DNA from: Thioclava pacifica DSM 10166
GTDB taxonomy: Bacteria; Pseudomonadota; Alphaproteobacteria; Rhodobacterales; Rhodobacteraceae
Direction: 5' to 3'
Assembly (NCBI RefSeq): GCF_000714535.1
Contig: NZ_AUND01000012.1
Coordinates: 546,133 to 610,132, forward strand
DNA: 64,000 bases
Shown: positions 35,566 through 43,180 of the stretch, in pieces
How the letters are laid out: each line of letters starts with the position of its first letter
Position numbering within the stretch: the stretch's first letter is position 1
Notes under the pieces: generated by a model
Seen by the model: the letters and a program-made list of their open reading frames with translations, nothing else
The model's database searches: none
Told to the model about the DNA's origin: nothing
Made by a program: the position numbers and the translations under genes

Positions 35566-36351
35566 ATGAGAGCCCTTCAGATCGCAGCCACCGGGATGAG
35601 CGCGCAGCAGATGCGCGTCGAGGTGATCTCGAACAACCTCGCGAACATGTCCACGACCGGCTACAACGCGCGCCGCGCGGAATTCGCCGATCTGCATTAT
35701 CAGCAGATGACGCGGCCCGGCACGATCAACGCGACCGACGGGACGACCATTCCCGCGGGCGTCCAGCTTGGTCTTGGCGTGCGGCCCACCGCTGTTACCG
35801 TGAACCTCTCTCAAGGGTCGCTCTCGGCCACCGGGGGCGATCTCGACGTGGCGATCGACGGTACCGGATATCTCGAGGTGACCCTGCCCTCGGGAATATC
35901 GGCCTACACGCGCGATGGCGGTCTGAAACGCTCGGCGGAGGGGCAGATCGTTACCTCGGACGGCTACCCGGTCGTGCCGGACATCACTATCCCCGACGAT
36001 GCGCGCGCAGTTGCGATCAATGCCGATGGCGAGGTTTACGCCTATTTCACTGATCAGGTGCAGCCGCAGCTTCTGGGCCAGTTCACCCTCGCGAGTTTCA
36101 CCAACGAGAAGGGGCTCGAGGCGATGGGCTCGAACCTCTTTCTGGAGACCGGCGCGTCCGGTCCGCCCAATGTGAACACGCCTGGCCAGGACGGGCTCGG
36201 CACGCTGCGGCAGGGCTATCTGGAGGAAAGCTCGGTCGATCCGGTGCGCGAGATCACCGAGTTGATCAAGGCGCAGCGCGGTTATGAACTCAACGCCAAG
36301 GTCATCACCGCAGCCGATCAGATGCTGGGCGCGACAACGCAGGTGCGCTGA
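35566..36351 (+). CDS. flgG: Flagellar distal rod protein FlgG
   Basis: 261-residue distal rod subunit. The start MRALQIAATGMSAQQMRV and NNLANMSTTGYNARRAEF are typical of FlgG, and the C-terminus has GYLEESSVDPVREITELI followed by the RGYELNAKVI helix. Length is normal. AGGAGG precedes the ATG. The stop overlaps the flgA start by one base. Confidence 0.96.
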   Translation: MRALQIAATGMSAQQMRVEVISNNLANMSTTGYNARRAEFADLHYQQMTRPGTINATDGTTIPAGVQLGLGVRPTAVTVNLSQGSLSATGGDLDVAIDGTGYLEVTLPSGISAYTRDGGLKRSAEGQIVTSDGYPVVPDITIPDDARAVAINADGEVYAYFTDQVQPQLLGQFTLASFTNEKGLEAMGSNLFLETGASGPPNVNTPGQDGLGTLRQGYLEESSVDPVREITELIKAQRGYELNAKVITAADQMLGATTQVR

Positions 36352-36770
36352 TGAAACAGGTGCTTGCCCTTATGCTGATCTTGGTGCCCGGACTCGCCCC
36401 GGCCGATATTCTCGTCGCCAAGCGCACCTTGCGCGCGCAAAGCGTGATCACCTCGGAAGATGTGGCGCTGCAGCCTGGCCAGGTGGCCGGCATTCTCGCC
36501 GCCCCCGAGGAGGCGGTGGGGCTCGAAACCCGCGCGATTATCTATGCCGGTCGCCCGATCCGTTACAGCGATTTGGGCGAACCCGCGATCGTCGAGCGCA
36601 ATCAGATCATCCCGCTGATCTATCGCCAGTCAGGTCTCGAGATCCGCACGGAAGGCCGCGCGCTGCAACGCGCCGGCGCGGGTGAAACGATCCGCGTGAT
36701 GAATGCCGCGTCAAAGGCTGTCGTGAGCGCGTGGATCGCGCCGGACGGTTCCGCCCGTGTTTCACAATGA
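36351..36770 (+). CDS. flgA: Flagellar P-ring assembly chaperone FlgA (short form)
   Basis: 139-residue periplasmic chaperone for the P-ring protein FlgI. A signal peptide (about 1-19, ending LAPADI) leads into a SAF-like domain with ARTL-type strands (VAKRTLRAQSVITSEDV) and the C-terminal region with RNQIIPLIYRQSGLEI and GETIRVMNAAS. E. coli FlgA is longer; the N-terminal beta domain is absent, as in relatives of this order. FlgI, its client, is not in the window. Confidence 0.9.
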   Translation: MKQVLALMLILVPGLAPADILVAKRTLRAQSVITSEDVALQPGQVAGILAAPEEAVGLETRAIIYAGRPIRYSDLGEPAIVERNQIIPLIYRQSGLEIRTEGRALQRAGAGETIRVMNAASKAVVSAWIAPDGSARVSQ

Positions 36771-36780
36771 GGACTTGCCG

Positions 36781-37506
36781 ATGAAAACTCCCGCCCTCCT
36801 CCTCCTTTCGATCGTGCTCATCGCCTGCGGGCGGCTCGAACAGGTCGGCAAGGCGCCGACCTTCACCCCGGTCGAGAATGGAAACGAGTTCTTCGCGATG
36901 TCCGCCCAACCGATGCCCCAGACCACCGAGGCGCACCCGCCGATGCAGGAAGCCTCGCTCTGGTCGGGCTCGCGCAACTCCCTTCTGGGCGACCGACGTG
37001 CGGCGCAACGCGGTGATATCTTGACCGTGGTGATCGAAATCGACGACAAGGCCGAGATTTCGAACTCGACCGGCCGCTCGCGCACCGGGTCGGACAGCAT
37101 GGGCATCCCGTCGATGCTCGGAATTCCGCAACGCATCGACGAACGTCTGCCCGACGGGGCCTCGATGGCTGATGCCTATGCGACGAATTCGGCGTCGAGC
37201 TACAAGGGCGACGGGCAGGTTTCGCGCAATGAGAAGCTCACTCTGCGCATCGCCGCGACGATCATCGAGACTCTGCCGAATGGTGTGCTGCGTATACAGG
37301 GCAGCCAGGAAGTGCGCGTCAATTACGAGGTGCGCGAGCTGATCGTGACCGGGTTCGTGCGCCCCGAGGATGTCAGCCGACAGAATGAGATCACCTATGA
37401 CAAGATTGCCGGCGCACGGATTTCCTACGGCGGCCGCGGGCAGATCACGGATGTTCAGCAGCCGCGTTACGGTCAGCAGGTGGCCGATATCCTGCTGCCA
37501 TTCTGA
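36781..37506 (+). CDS. flgH: Flagellar L-ring lipoprotein FlgH
   Basis: 241-residue outer-membrane lipoprotein forming the L ring. The lipobox LIAC places the acylated Cys at residue 16. The core includes SLWSGSRNSLLGDRRAAQRGDILTV and the C-terminal VSRQNEITYDKIAGARISYGGRG, both diagnostic in pattern. I start at the ATG at 36781, which yields a proper lipoprotein signal; an earlier in-frame ATG lies inside flgA. Confidence 0.96.
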   Translation: MKTPALLLLSIVLIACGRLEQVGKAPTFTPVENGNEFFAMSAQPMPQTTEAHPPMQEASLWSGSRNSLLGDRRAAQRGDILTVVIEIDDKAEISNSTGRSRTGSDSMGIPSMLGIPQRIDERLPDGASMADAYATNSASSYKGDGQVSRNEKLTLRIAATIIETLPNGVLRIQGSQEVRVNYEVRELIVTGFVRPEDVSRQNEITYDKIAGARISYGGRGQITDVQQPRYGQQVADILLPF

Positions 37507-37515
37507 GGTACTGCG

Positions 37516-38022
37516 ATGCTGGGCAAGATCATTCCCGTTCTTCTCGCGTTGATCGGTCTCGCCGGGGGTGGCGCTGCAGGCTATTTTCTGCGCCCGCCTC
37601 CCGCGCCAGCCGAAGAGACGGGCGAATGCGTGCCCGTCGATCCCCATGCCGCTCCCGCTGAGGATGCGCATGGAGACGGTCACGGCAATGAGGTCACGAC
37701 TTCCGAATTCGTCAAACTCAACAATCAGTTCATCGTACCGCTCGTGACCGAAGGTCGGGTGTCGGGGCTGGTGATCCTGTCGCTCTCGCTCGAGGTTCGT
37801 GTGGGCGAGACCGAAGCCGTCTATCGCGCCGAGCCGAAACTGCGCGATGCCTTCCTTCAGGTGCTCTTCGATCACGCCAATGCCGGGGGGTTTCGCGGGG
37901 TTTTCACCGGCAGCGCGAACATGGATTTGCTGCGCAAGGCGCTCACGGAGACTGCCCGCGAAATTCTCGGACCTGGGGTGATCGCCGTTCTCGTCTCTGA
38001 CATCGTTCGCCAGGACAGCTGA
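37516..38022 (+). CDS. fliL: Flagellar basal body-associated protein FliL (first copy)
   Basis: 168 residues with an uncleaved N-terminal membrane segment (about 5-25) and an acidic/His-rich linker. The periplasmic FliL domain (about 60-168) contains FVKLNNQFIVPLVTEGRVSG and LRDAFLQVLFDHANAGGFRG. FliL surrounds the stator units and stabilises the motor. This copy follows flgH and ends 8 bases from the convergent fliJ-like gene. A second, divergent FliL is encoded at 47376-47870; which one is the classical stator FliL is not clear. Confidence 0.85.
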   Translation: MLGKIIPVLLALIGLAGGGAAGYFLRPPPAPAEETGECVPVDPHAAPAEDAHGDGHGNEVTTSEFVKLNNQFIVPLVTEGRVSGLVILSLSLEVRVGETEAVYRAEPKLRDAFLQVLFDHANAGGFRGVFTGSANMDLLRKALTETAREILGPGVIAVLVSDIVRQDS

Positions 38023-38030
38023 ACACTCGC

Positions 38031-38372
38031 CTAACGCCCCTTCGCGAGCTTTTGCAAAACGTCATGACGCCCGACCGCCTGCGCGGTCGTGGCTTTCTGC
38101 GCTGCGATCTTGGGCTGAAGCGATTGGCGCGCTTGCGACACCCGCGCTTCTTCGACCGCGAGAAACCGCAAATAGGCCAACGCACGAAGCCCCGCCTGTG
38201 GATCGGTTGCGAGATGGGCATGGGTATCGCGGCCTTGCGCCTTGAGCGCCTCAAGTCGAGCACCCATTTCTCGCTCACGGGTTGTCAGGGCAGCCAGTGC
38301 CGCGAGCTCCGCCTCGCACTGGAGGTGCGCCAGTCGCGCGAGGCCTGCCAATCGCTTTGCTTTTGCGCTCAT
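38031..38372 (-). CDS. Small coiled-coil protein after flhB, probable FliJ-like export factor
   Basis: 113 residues, almost entirely helical and charged, with no membrane segment. The heptad-like runs are EAELAALAALTTREREMGARL and RFLAVEEARVSQARQ. Size, helical content and location at the end of the flhA-fliR-flhB unit fit FliJ, the central stalk of the export ATPase, which is otherwise missing beside fliI. No sequence motif proves it. Its ATG overlaps the flhB stop by four bases, so it is made together with FlhB. Confidence 0.55.
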   Translation of the reverse strand: MSAKAKRLAGLARLAHLQCEAELAALAALTTREREMGARLEALKAQGRDTHAHLATDPQAGLRALAYLRFLAVEEARVSQARQSLQPKIAAQKATTAQAVGRHDVLQKLAKGR

Positions 38373-39448
38373 AGCCCCCGCTCCTTCGCGCGCTTGCGCA
38401 TCCGCTCCGCGAAGCGGATCGCGGCGGCGACGGGTTTGTAATGCTCGGGCCGGATCTCGGCGCCGATATCGACCACCGCGAAAAGGGCGCGCGCCGTTGG
38501 CGGATCGGAATGGATCGGCACGCCATTCTCGGCGGCGACTTCGCGAATACGCGCGGCAATTTCGTCAACACCTTTCGAAACACAGATCGGCGCATGGCCG
38601 GAAGCCCGATTCCATTTCAGCGCAACCGCATAATGGGTCGGGTTCACGATCACCACATCGGCCTTTGCGGTCTCATGCACTGATTGGCCCATCGCCAACT
38701 CCATGCCACGTTGACGGCGTTGTGCCTTGAGGTGGGGATCGCCCTCGGATTGCTTCATTTCGTCGGTCAGCTCTTTGCGCGTCATCCGGTTGCGGCGAAA
38801 AAATTCCGCGCGCTGCCAGAGATAATCCGTGGCCCCTATTGTTGCGGCGAGCGCGGTCACGATCAGCAGAAACTCGACCAGCATCCGAAACAGGGCTTCG
38901 GTCGTTTGCACAGGGGCCAGACGCTGCGTGAGAAGGATCATGTCCATCCGCTTTGCGAGAAAGATACCCAGCACGATCGCGATGACGGCGAGCTTCGTCA
39001 CGCTCTTTGCGAATTCAAAAAGACCCGTGCGGCCAAATTTCTGACCCGCATTCGCGATCGGGTTGATGCGGTTGAGTTTCGGGCGGATTTTCTCTGGGGC
39101 GACGACGATCGCGCGCTGCGCCCAATAGGCGATGAGCGCCGCGATCATCGGCAACAGCAGGAACGGGGCTGCGGGCAGGAGCAGGCCAAGGATCAGCCGT
39201 GCTCCGGATGCGGTCCCTCCGGCAAGAAGTGTCTCGGATAATTCGTCCGAGCGATCGAGCATCACCATCGCGCGGGTGCCGAAACTGGCGAGACCATGCG
39301 CGCCGATGCCCAGCACGGCGATCAGGAACGCGCCATAGACCGCTGCCACCGAGATTTCCGAGGACCGAACGAGATCACCCTTGCGCCGCGCTTCCTCGAG
39401 TTTGTGCGGTGTTGGTTCATACTCCTTCTCGCCGGCATCCTCGCTCAT
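38369..39448 (-). CDS. flhB: Flagellar export switch protein FlhB
   Basis: 359-residue inner-membrane protein with four transmembrane segments and a cytoplasmic domain that switches export from rod/hook to filament substrates. The start MSEDAGEKEYEPTPHKLEEA and the autocleavage motif Asn269-Pro-Thr-His272 (VIVNPTHYAVAL) are intact. The ATG at 39448 overlaps the fliR stop by four bases; the long upstream frame is fliR read out of phase. Confidence 0.97.
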   Translation of the reverse strand: MSEDAGEKEYEPTPHKLEEARRKGDLVRSSEISVAAVYGAFLIAVLGIGAHGLASFGTRAMVMLDRSDELSETLLAGGTASGARLILGLLLPAAPFLLLPMIAALIAYWAQRAIVVAPEKIRPKLNRINPIANAGQKFGRTGLFEFAKSVTKLAVIAIVLGIFLAKRMDMILLTQRLAPVQTTEALFRMLVEFLLIVTALAATIGATDYLWQRAEFFRRNRMTRKELTDEMKQSEGDPHLKAQRRQRGMELAMGQSVHETAKADVVIVNPTHYAVALKWNRASGHAPICVSKGVDEIAARIREVAAENGVPIHSDPPTARALFAVVDIGAEIRPEHYKPVAAAIRFAERMRKRAKERGL

Positions 39449-40221
39449 CTCGGAGCTCCGAACGGATCCGAAAGGAAACTCAGAACCGCTTCGCGCCAGA
39501 TCACGATCGCACCAGGCGCGGCGATAGCCAGCAAGATGAGACCGCCCGCCGTCAATGCCGGCGCGCCTACGAAGGCAACCATAAGCTGCGGCATGGCACG
39601 ATTGATCGCCCCGAGCGCCACATTGTAGATCAGCCCGGTCACCACGAAAGGTGCCGCGAGGACAAATGCTAGCGAGAAAGCGTGCGCGATGCCGGTGAGA
39701 CCCCATTGGCGCAGATCGTCGGCTGCAGGCAGCCCGCCGGCAGGGATGACGCGATAGGAACCGAGCAGGAACTCCACGAGGTGCAGGTGGTAGTCGAAGC
39801 TCATCAGTACCGCGATGCCCGCGATCAGCAGCAAGTTTCCAATCGCGGGTTGCGGCTCGCCGCCCATCCCGCCGAGCAGTTGCGAGAGTGACGTAGCCTG
39901 AGCCGCGATCGTGCCCGCGATCTGAAGTGCGAAGACGAAGACCCGCAGCCCCAGACCCAGAAACAGGCCTGTTGCGATCTCGGTCGCGATCCAGAATGGC
40001 GGGCCTGTGCGACCTGCGAGCGGTTCGAGATCCGGAGCAGCAGCGGGCAGGAGGATGAGGGTGAGACCGAGAGCGACCACCGTCTTGATCCGTGCTGGCA
40101 GACTTGTCTCACCAAACCCGGGAGCCAGAGATACGAGCCCGCCGATGCGTAACAACAGCGCGAATCCGGCGAGCAGGAACCCCTCTACGCTGTGCAGCAA
40201 TTCGGCGAGCAAATCCGTCAT
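39445..40221 (-). CDS. fliR: Flagellar export gate protein FliR
   Basis: 258-residue inner-membrane component of the FliPQR gate with about six hydrophobic helices. Family features include the FALLLRIGGLVSLAPGFGETSLPARIK start and the NLLLIAGIAVLMSFDYHLHLVEFLLGSY region. It overlaps flhA upstream and flhB downstream by four bases each, forming a tightly coupled flhA-fliR-flhB block. Confidence 0.95.
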   Translation of the reverse strand: MTDLLAELLHSVEGFLLAGFALLLRIGGLVSLAPGFGETSLPARIKTVVALGLTLILLPAAAPDLEPLAGRTGPPFWIATEIATGLFLGLGLRVFVFALQIAGTIAAQATSLSQLLGGMGGEPQPAIGNLLLIAGIAVLMSFDYHLHLVEFLLGSYRVIPAGGLPAADDLRQWGLTGIAHAFSLAFVLAAPFVVTGLIYNVALGAINRAMPQLMVAFVGAPALTAGGLILLAIAAPGAIVIWREAVLSFLSDPFGAPR

Positions 40222-42302
40222 GCTGCCACCACGCCCACCATCGCCGGTTGCGCCTCGAGCCCGATTTCTTCGTAGCTCAACACCGGCGCGCTCAGACCTT
40301 TCGCGGCCATGACCGTCTTCAGGAACCGACGCCGCCGACCCGAGGTGACAAGTGCGGGAAACACCCCAGTCTTGCCCGCCATCGCCAGCCTGTCGGAGAT
40401 ATTCGCAGCGAGTTTGTTGAAAAGATCAGGCGGAAGAGCGACATCGCCCGCAGGCTCACCGCCGATGGTGTAGGTGCCGAAGCGTTCTTCCCAGTCGGGT
40501 GCGAGCTGGATCAAAGGGATCGTGCCGTCGTCGCGGCGCAGCTCGGCCACAAGCTGGAAGCCGAGCCTCTGGCGGACATGCTCGCTGATCAGCTCAGAAG
40601 ATTGCAAAGAGCGAACCTCGGCCACCGCTTCGATGATCAAAAGGAGGTTGCGGACCGAGACACGCTCCTCAAGCAGAAGGCGCAGCACGGCAAGCAGCAG
40701 ATCGACGGGAACCTTGTCCGGGACGAGCTCGTCAAGCACGCGACGATTGGCTTCCGCTCGTGCGGGATCGGAGAGATTTGCGACTTCCGACAGCAGGCGT
40801 CGAAGTGCGCGCAGCGTCATCAGGCGCGGGAAATTTGCCTTGATCACTTCCAGCAGATGGGTCGCAAGCACCTCGGTCGGTCCGACCACGGTCGAACCTG
40901 CAAGCGCCGCATCTTCCTGTCGCCTTGCGGGTACCCAAAGCGCCGGGGCATGGAATACAGGCTCGCGCACCTCCGTTCCCTCGGGCAGAAAATCACGATT
41001 GTCCGCAATGAGTGCCAGAACATGATCCGGAAAGAGCCTGTCTCGGGCCTGCTCGACACCTTGGATGCGGATTCGGTAATGACCCGGTTCGAGCCCCGCG
41101 TCGTCGGTCAGTCGGATCTCGGGCAGGATCAGGCCAAAATTCGTCGCGACATGGTTGCGCATGTTCGAGATCCGCGCATCGAGGCCGGTTGCAGGATCAA
41201 GTGCCATTGCCACGAGATCGGGCGCAAACTCGACATGGATGTCATCGATATCCAGCACATCCCCCATCGATTTGCGCTTCGGCTCGGTCTCGGGGCCGGG
41301 CATTTTCATCGCCTCACGCCGAGCTCGGGCCTTCGCTGCGCGGTTCAGCATATAGGCAGCCCCGCCGAGCAACGCCGCGCCCATCATGAAAGGAATGAAC
41401 GGCAGCCCCGGCACGAGGCCGAAAAGAGCCATCAGAACCGCGACTGTCGTCAGCGCGGGGGGGTATTTTCCGAGCTGCCGGAACAGCTCGAAATCAGCCG
41501 AGCCCTTGGCGCCACCACGCGAAAGAAGAATGGCTGCGGCGATTGAGATGATGACGGCGGGGATCTGGCTTACCAGCCCGTCGCCGACCGTCAGAATCGA
41601 ATAGGTTTCGAGCGCGCGATTGAGTGGCATTCCGTGCACAACCGTGCCGATGATCAACCCGACGACCAGGTTCAGCATCGTGATGAGCAGCCCTGCGACC
41701 GCATCGCCCTTCACGAATTTCGAGGCACCATCGAGCGAGCCGAAGAACGTGGTCTCGGCTTGCTCCCGTTCGCGTCGTTCGCGGGCTTCCGCGTGGTCGA
41801 TCGCGCCCGCATTCATGTCGCTGTCGATGGCCAGCTGCTTGCCCGGCATCGCATCGAGCGCAAAGCGCGCGCCGACCTCTGCCATTCGTCCCGCGCCTTT
41901 GGTGATCACGATGAAATTTACGATCAGGATCACGCAGAAGACCACCAACCCGATCAGGACCGAGCCGCCCATGATGAAATTTGCGAACCCCTCTATCACG
42001 TTGCCAGCGGCGGCAGTCCCGGTGTGGCCTTGGCCGATGATGAGTTTCGTCGAGGTGACGTTGAGCGACAGTCGCAACATCAATGACGCGAGCAGGATCG
42101 TGGGAAAGGCCGAGAAATCAAGCGGGCGTTCGATGAAAAGCGTCACGGTAAAGATGAGGATCGCGAGAGCAAAGGAACTGGCCAGCCCGACATCGAGAAC
42201 CCATGCGGGCACGGGCAGGATCATCATCGCGATCACGGCCATCAGGGCGAGCGAAAGCAGGATGGTCGGCTGGAAGATGCGGCGGAGCAAAAGTGCTGAC
42301 AT
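40218..42302 (-). CDS. flhA: Flagellar export protein FlhA
   Basis: 694-residue core of the type III export gate. The N-terminal half has eight membrane segments. The FHIPEP-type conserved region lies between helices (MRLSLNVTSTKLI and GARFALDAMPGKQLAIDSD). The cytoplasmic nonameric-ring domain begins near residue 330. The ATG at 42302 overlaps the upstream TGA as TGATG; a GTG at 42305 is the alternative. Length is normal. Confidence 0.97.
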   Translation of the reverse strand: MSALLLRRIFQPTILLSLALMAVIAMMILPVPAWVLDVGLASSFALAILIFTVTLFIERPLDFSAFPTILLASLMLRLSLNVTSTKLIIGQGHTGTAAAGNVIEGFANFIMGGSVLIGLVVFCVILIVNFIVITKGAGRMAEVGARFALDAMPGKQLAIDSDMNAGAIDHAEARERREREQAETTFFGSLDGASKFVKGDAVAGLLITMLNLVVGLIIGTVVHGMPLNRALETYSILTVGDGLVSQIPAVIISIAAAILLSRGGAKGSADFELFRQLGKYPPALTTVAVLMALFGLVPGLPFIPFMMGAALLGGAAYMLNRAAKARARREAMKMPGPETEPKRKSMGDVLDIDDIHVEFAPDLVAMALDPATGLDARISNMRNHVATNFGLILPEIRLTDDAGLEPGHYRIRIQGVEQARDRLFPDHVLALIADNRDFLPEGTEVREPVFHAPALWVPARRQEDAALAGSTVVGPTEVLATHLLEVIKANFPRLMTLRALRRLLSEVANLSDPARAEANRRVLDELVPDKVPVDLLLAVLRLLLEERVSVRNLLLIIEAVAEVRSLQSSELISEHVRQRLGFQLVAELRRDDGTIPLIQLAPDWEERFGTYTIGGEPAGDVALPPDLFNKLAANISDRLAMAGKTGVFPALVTSGRRRRFLKTVMAAKGLSAPVLSYEEIGLEAQPAMVGVVAA

Positions 42303-43087
42303 CACATCTCTCCGTGTTTTGCCACCGCGGCAGCGAACAAGGATGCACCGGGCGCGCTGCCTAACGGCGGAGGCGCGCCGCCTTTTTGCAGGAGCGGGTA
42401 GGAGTTAACGCGTGGCTGGGATGGTAAAGCGGCACGCTGCCCAGAAACTATGTCCGGTATTTCTGGTATTTCAGAAAAATTGTCTTGGCTGGGACCGGTA
42501 GAATATCGCGGTTTGTCCAGACTCCTCGATTGAGACTGGCCCTCTCCGTGCAGCGTTGCTCGGAAACGATCGAAACGCGCTGTATACCGTTCCGCATGGC
42601 TTTGCGTGCGCGAATGGTAAGCTCCTGCGGCGCGCGACCAATCCTTCATTTCGTTATGAAGCTCGCGGAGAAATCGGGCGGCGTAACGTGCATTTGAAAG
42701 TGGGTCGAACATCTCCTCTATCGAGGAAAAGTTCTCTCCATGCCATTTGTAATTGATCTGAAAGCAACCGATGTCGAAGCTGCGCGCCCCGCGCTTATAT
42801 TCTTTGAAGACGTAGCGGAGGGCTTCATCTCGGGTCTCGAACCAATGCCCCTCGCCTTCCATGTTCACTGTCCACGGCCAAGGACGGAAGCTGCCCTCGG
42901 ATTTGCGTCCTGTCTCGCTTAAAGAAATTGCCTTGAGTACGGAGACAGGCACACCGCTTTCGGTGGCGACCGTTTCGGCAACCCGTTCACAAAGCGAGGC
43001 GGGTGTCTCAGCTTGGGCCTTGTGGGCAAAAGCAATCGCAGTTCCAATGAGACTAAGGACGAAGACTGCCCGAGCGAGCCTGTGCAT
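42302..43087 (-). CDS. Lytic transglycosylase (SLT domain), probably flagellar (SltF-like)
   Basis: 261 residues with a signal peptide (about 1-26, ending HKAQA) and a family-1-type SLT domain. The catalytic Glu is Glu58 (AISLSETGRKS), and the domain ends with DIGCFQINYKWHG and AARFLRELH motifs. A Pro/Ser-rich C-terminal tail of ~80 residues follows. In Rhodobacter sphaeroides a dedicated transglycosylase, SltF, opens the peptidoglycan for rod growth because FlgJ lacks the muramidase domain. Position inside the flagellar unit and coupling to flhA point to the same job here. Peptidoglycan substrate is inferred from the family. Confidence 0.85.
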   Translation of the reverse strand: MHRLARAVFVLSLIGTAIAFAHKAQAETPASLCERVAETVATESGVPVSVLKAISLSETGRKSEGSFRPWPWTVNMEGEGHWFETRDEALRYVFKEYKRGARSFDIGCFQINYKWHGENFSSIEEMFDPLSNARYAARFLRELHNEMKDWSRAAGAYHSRTQSHAERYTARFDRFRATLHGEGQSQSRSLDKPRYSTGPSQDNFSEIPEIPDIVSGQRAALPSQPRVNSYPLLQKGGAPPPLGSAPGASLFAAAVAKHGEM

Positions 43088-43180
43088 GGGTTCTCCCTTT
43101 GCGTCGCAATTCTTGCTCGGATCAGGATTAGGGCGGATTCGTTGAGAATTCGTTTGCAGCTGCAGAGTGTTTGCTGCGTT

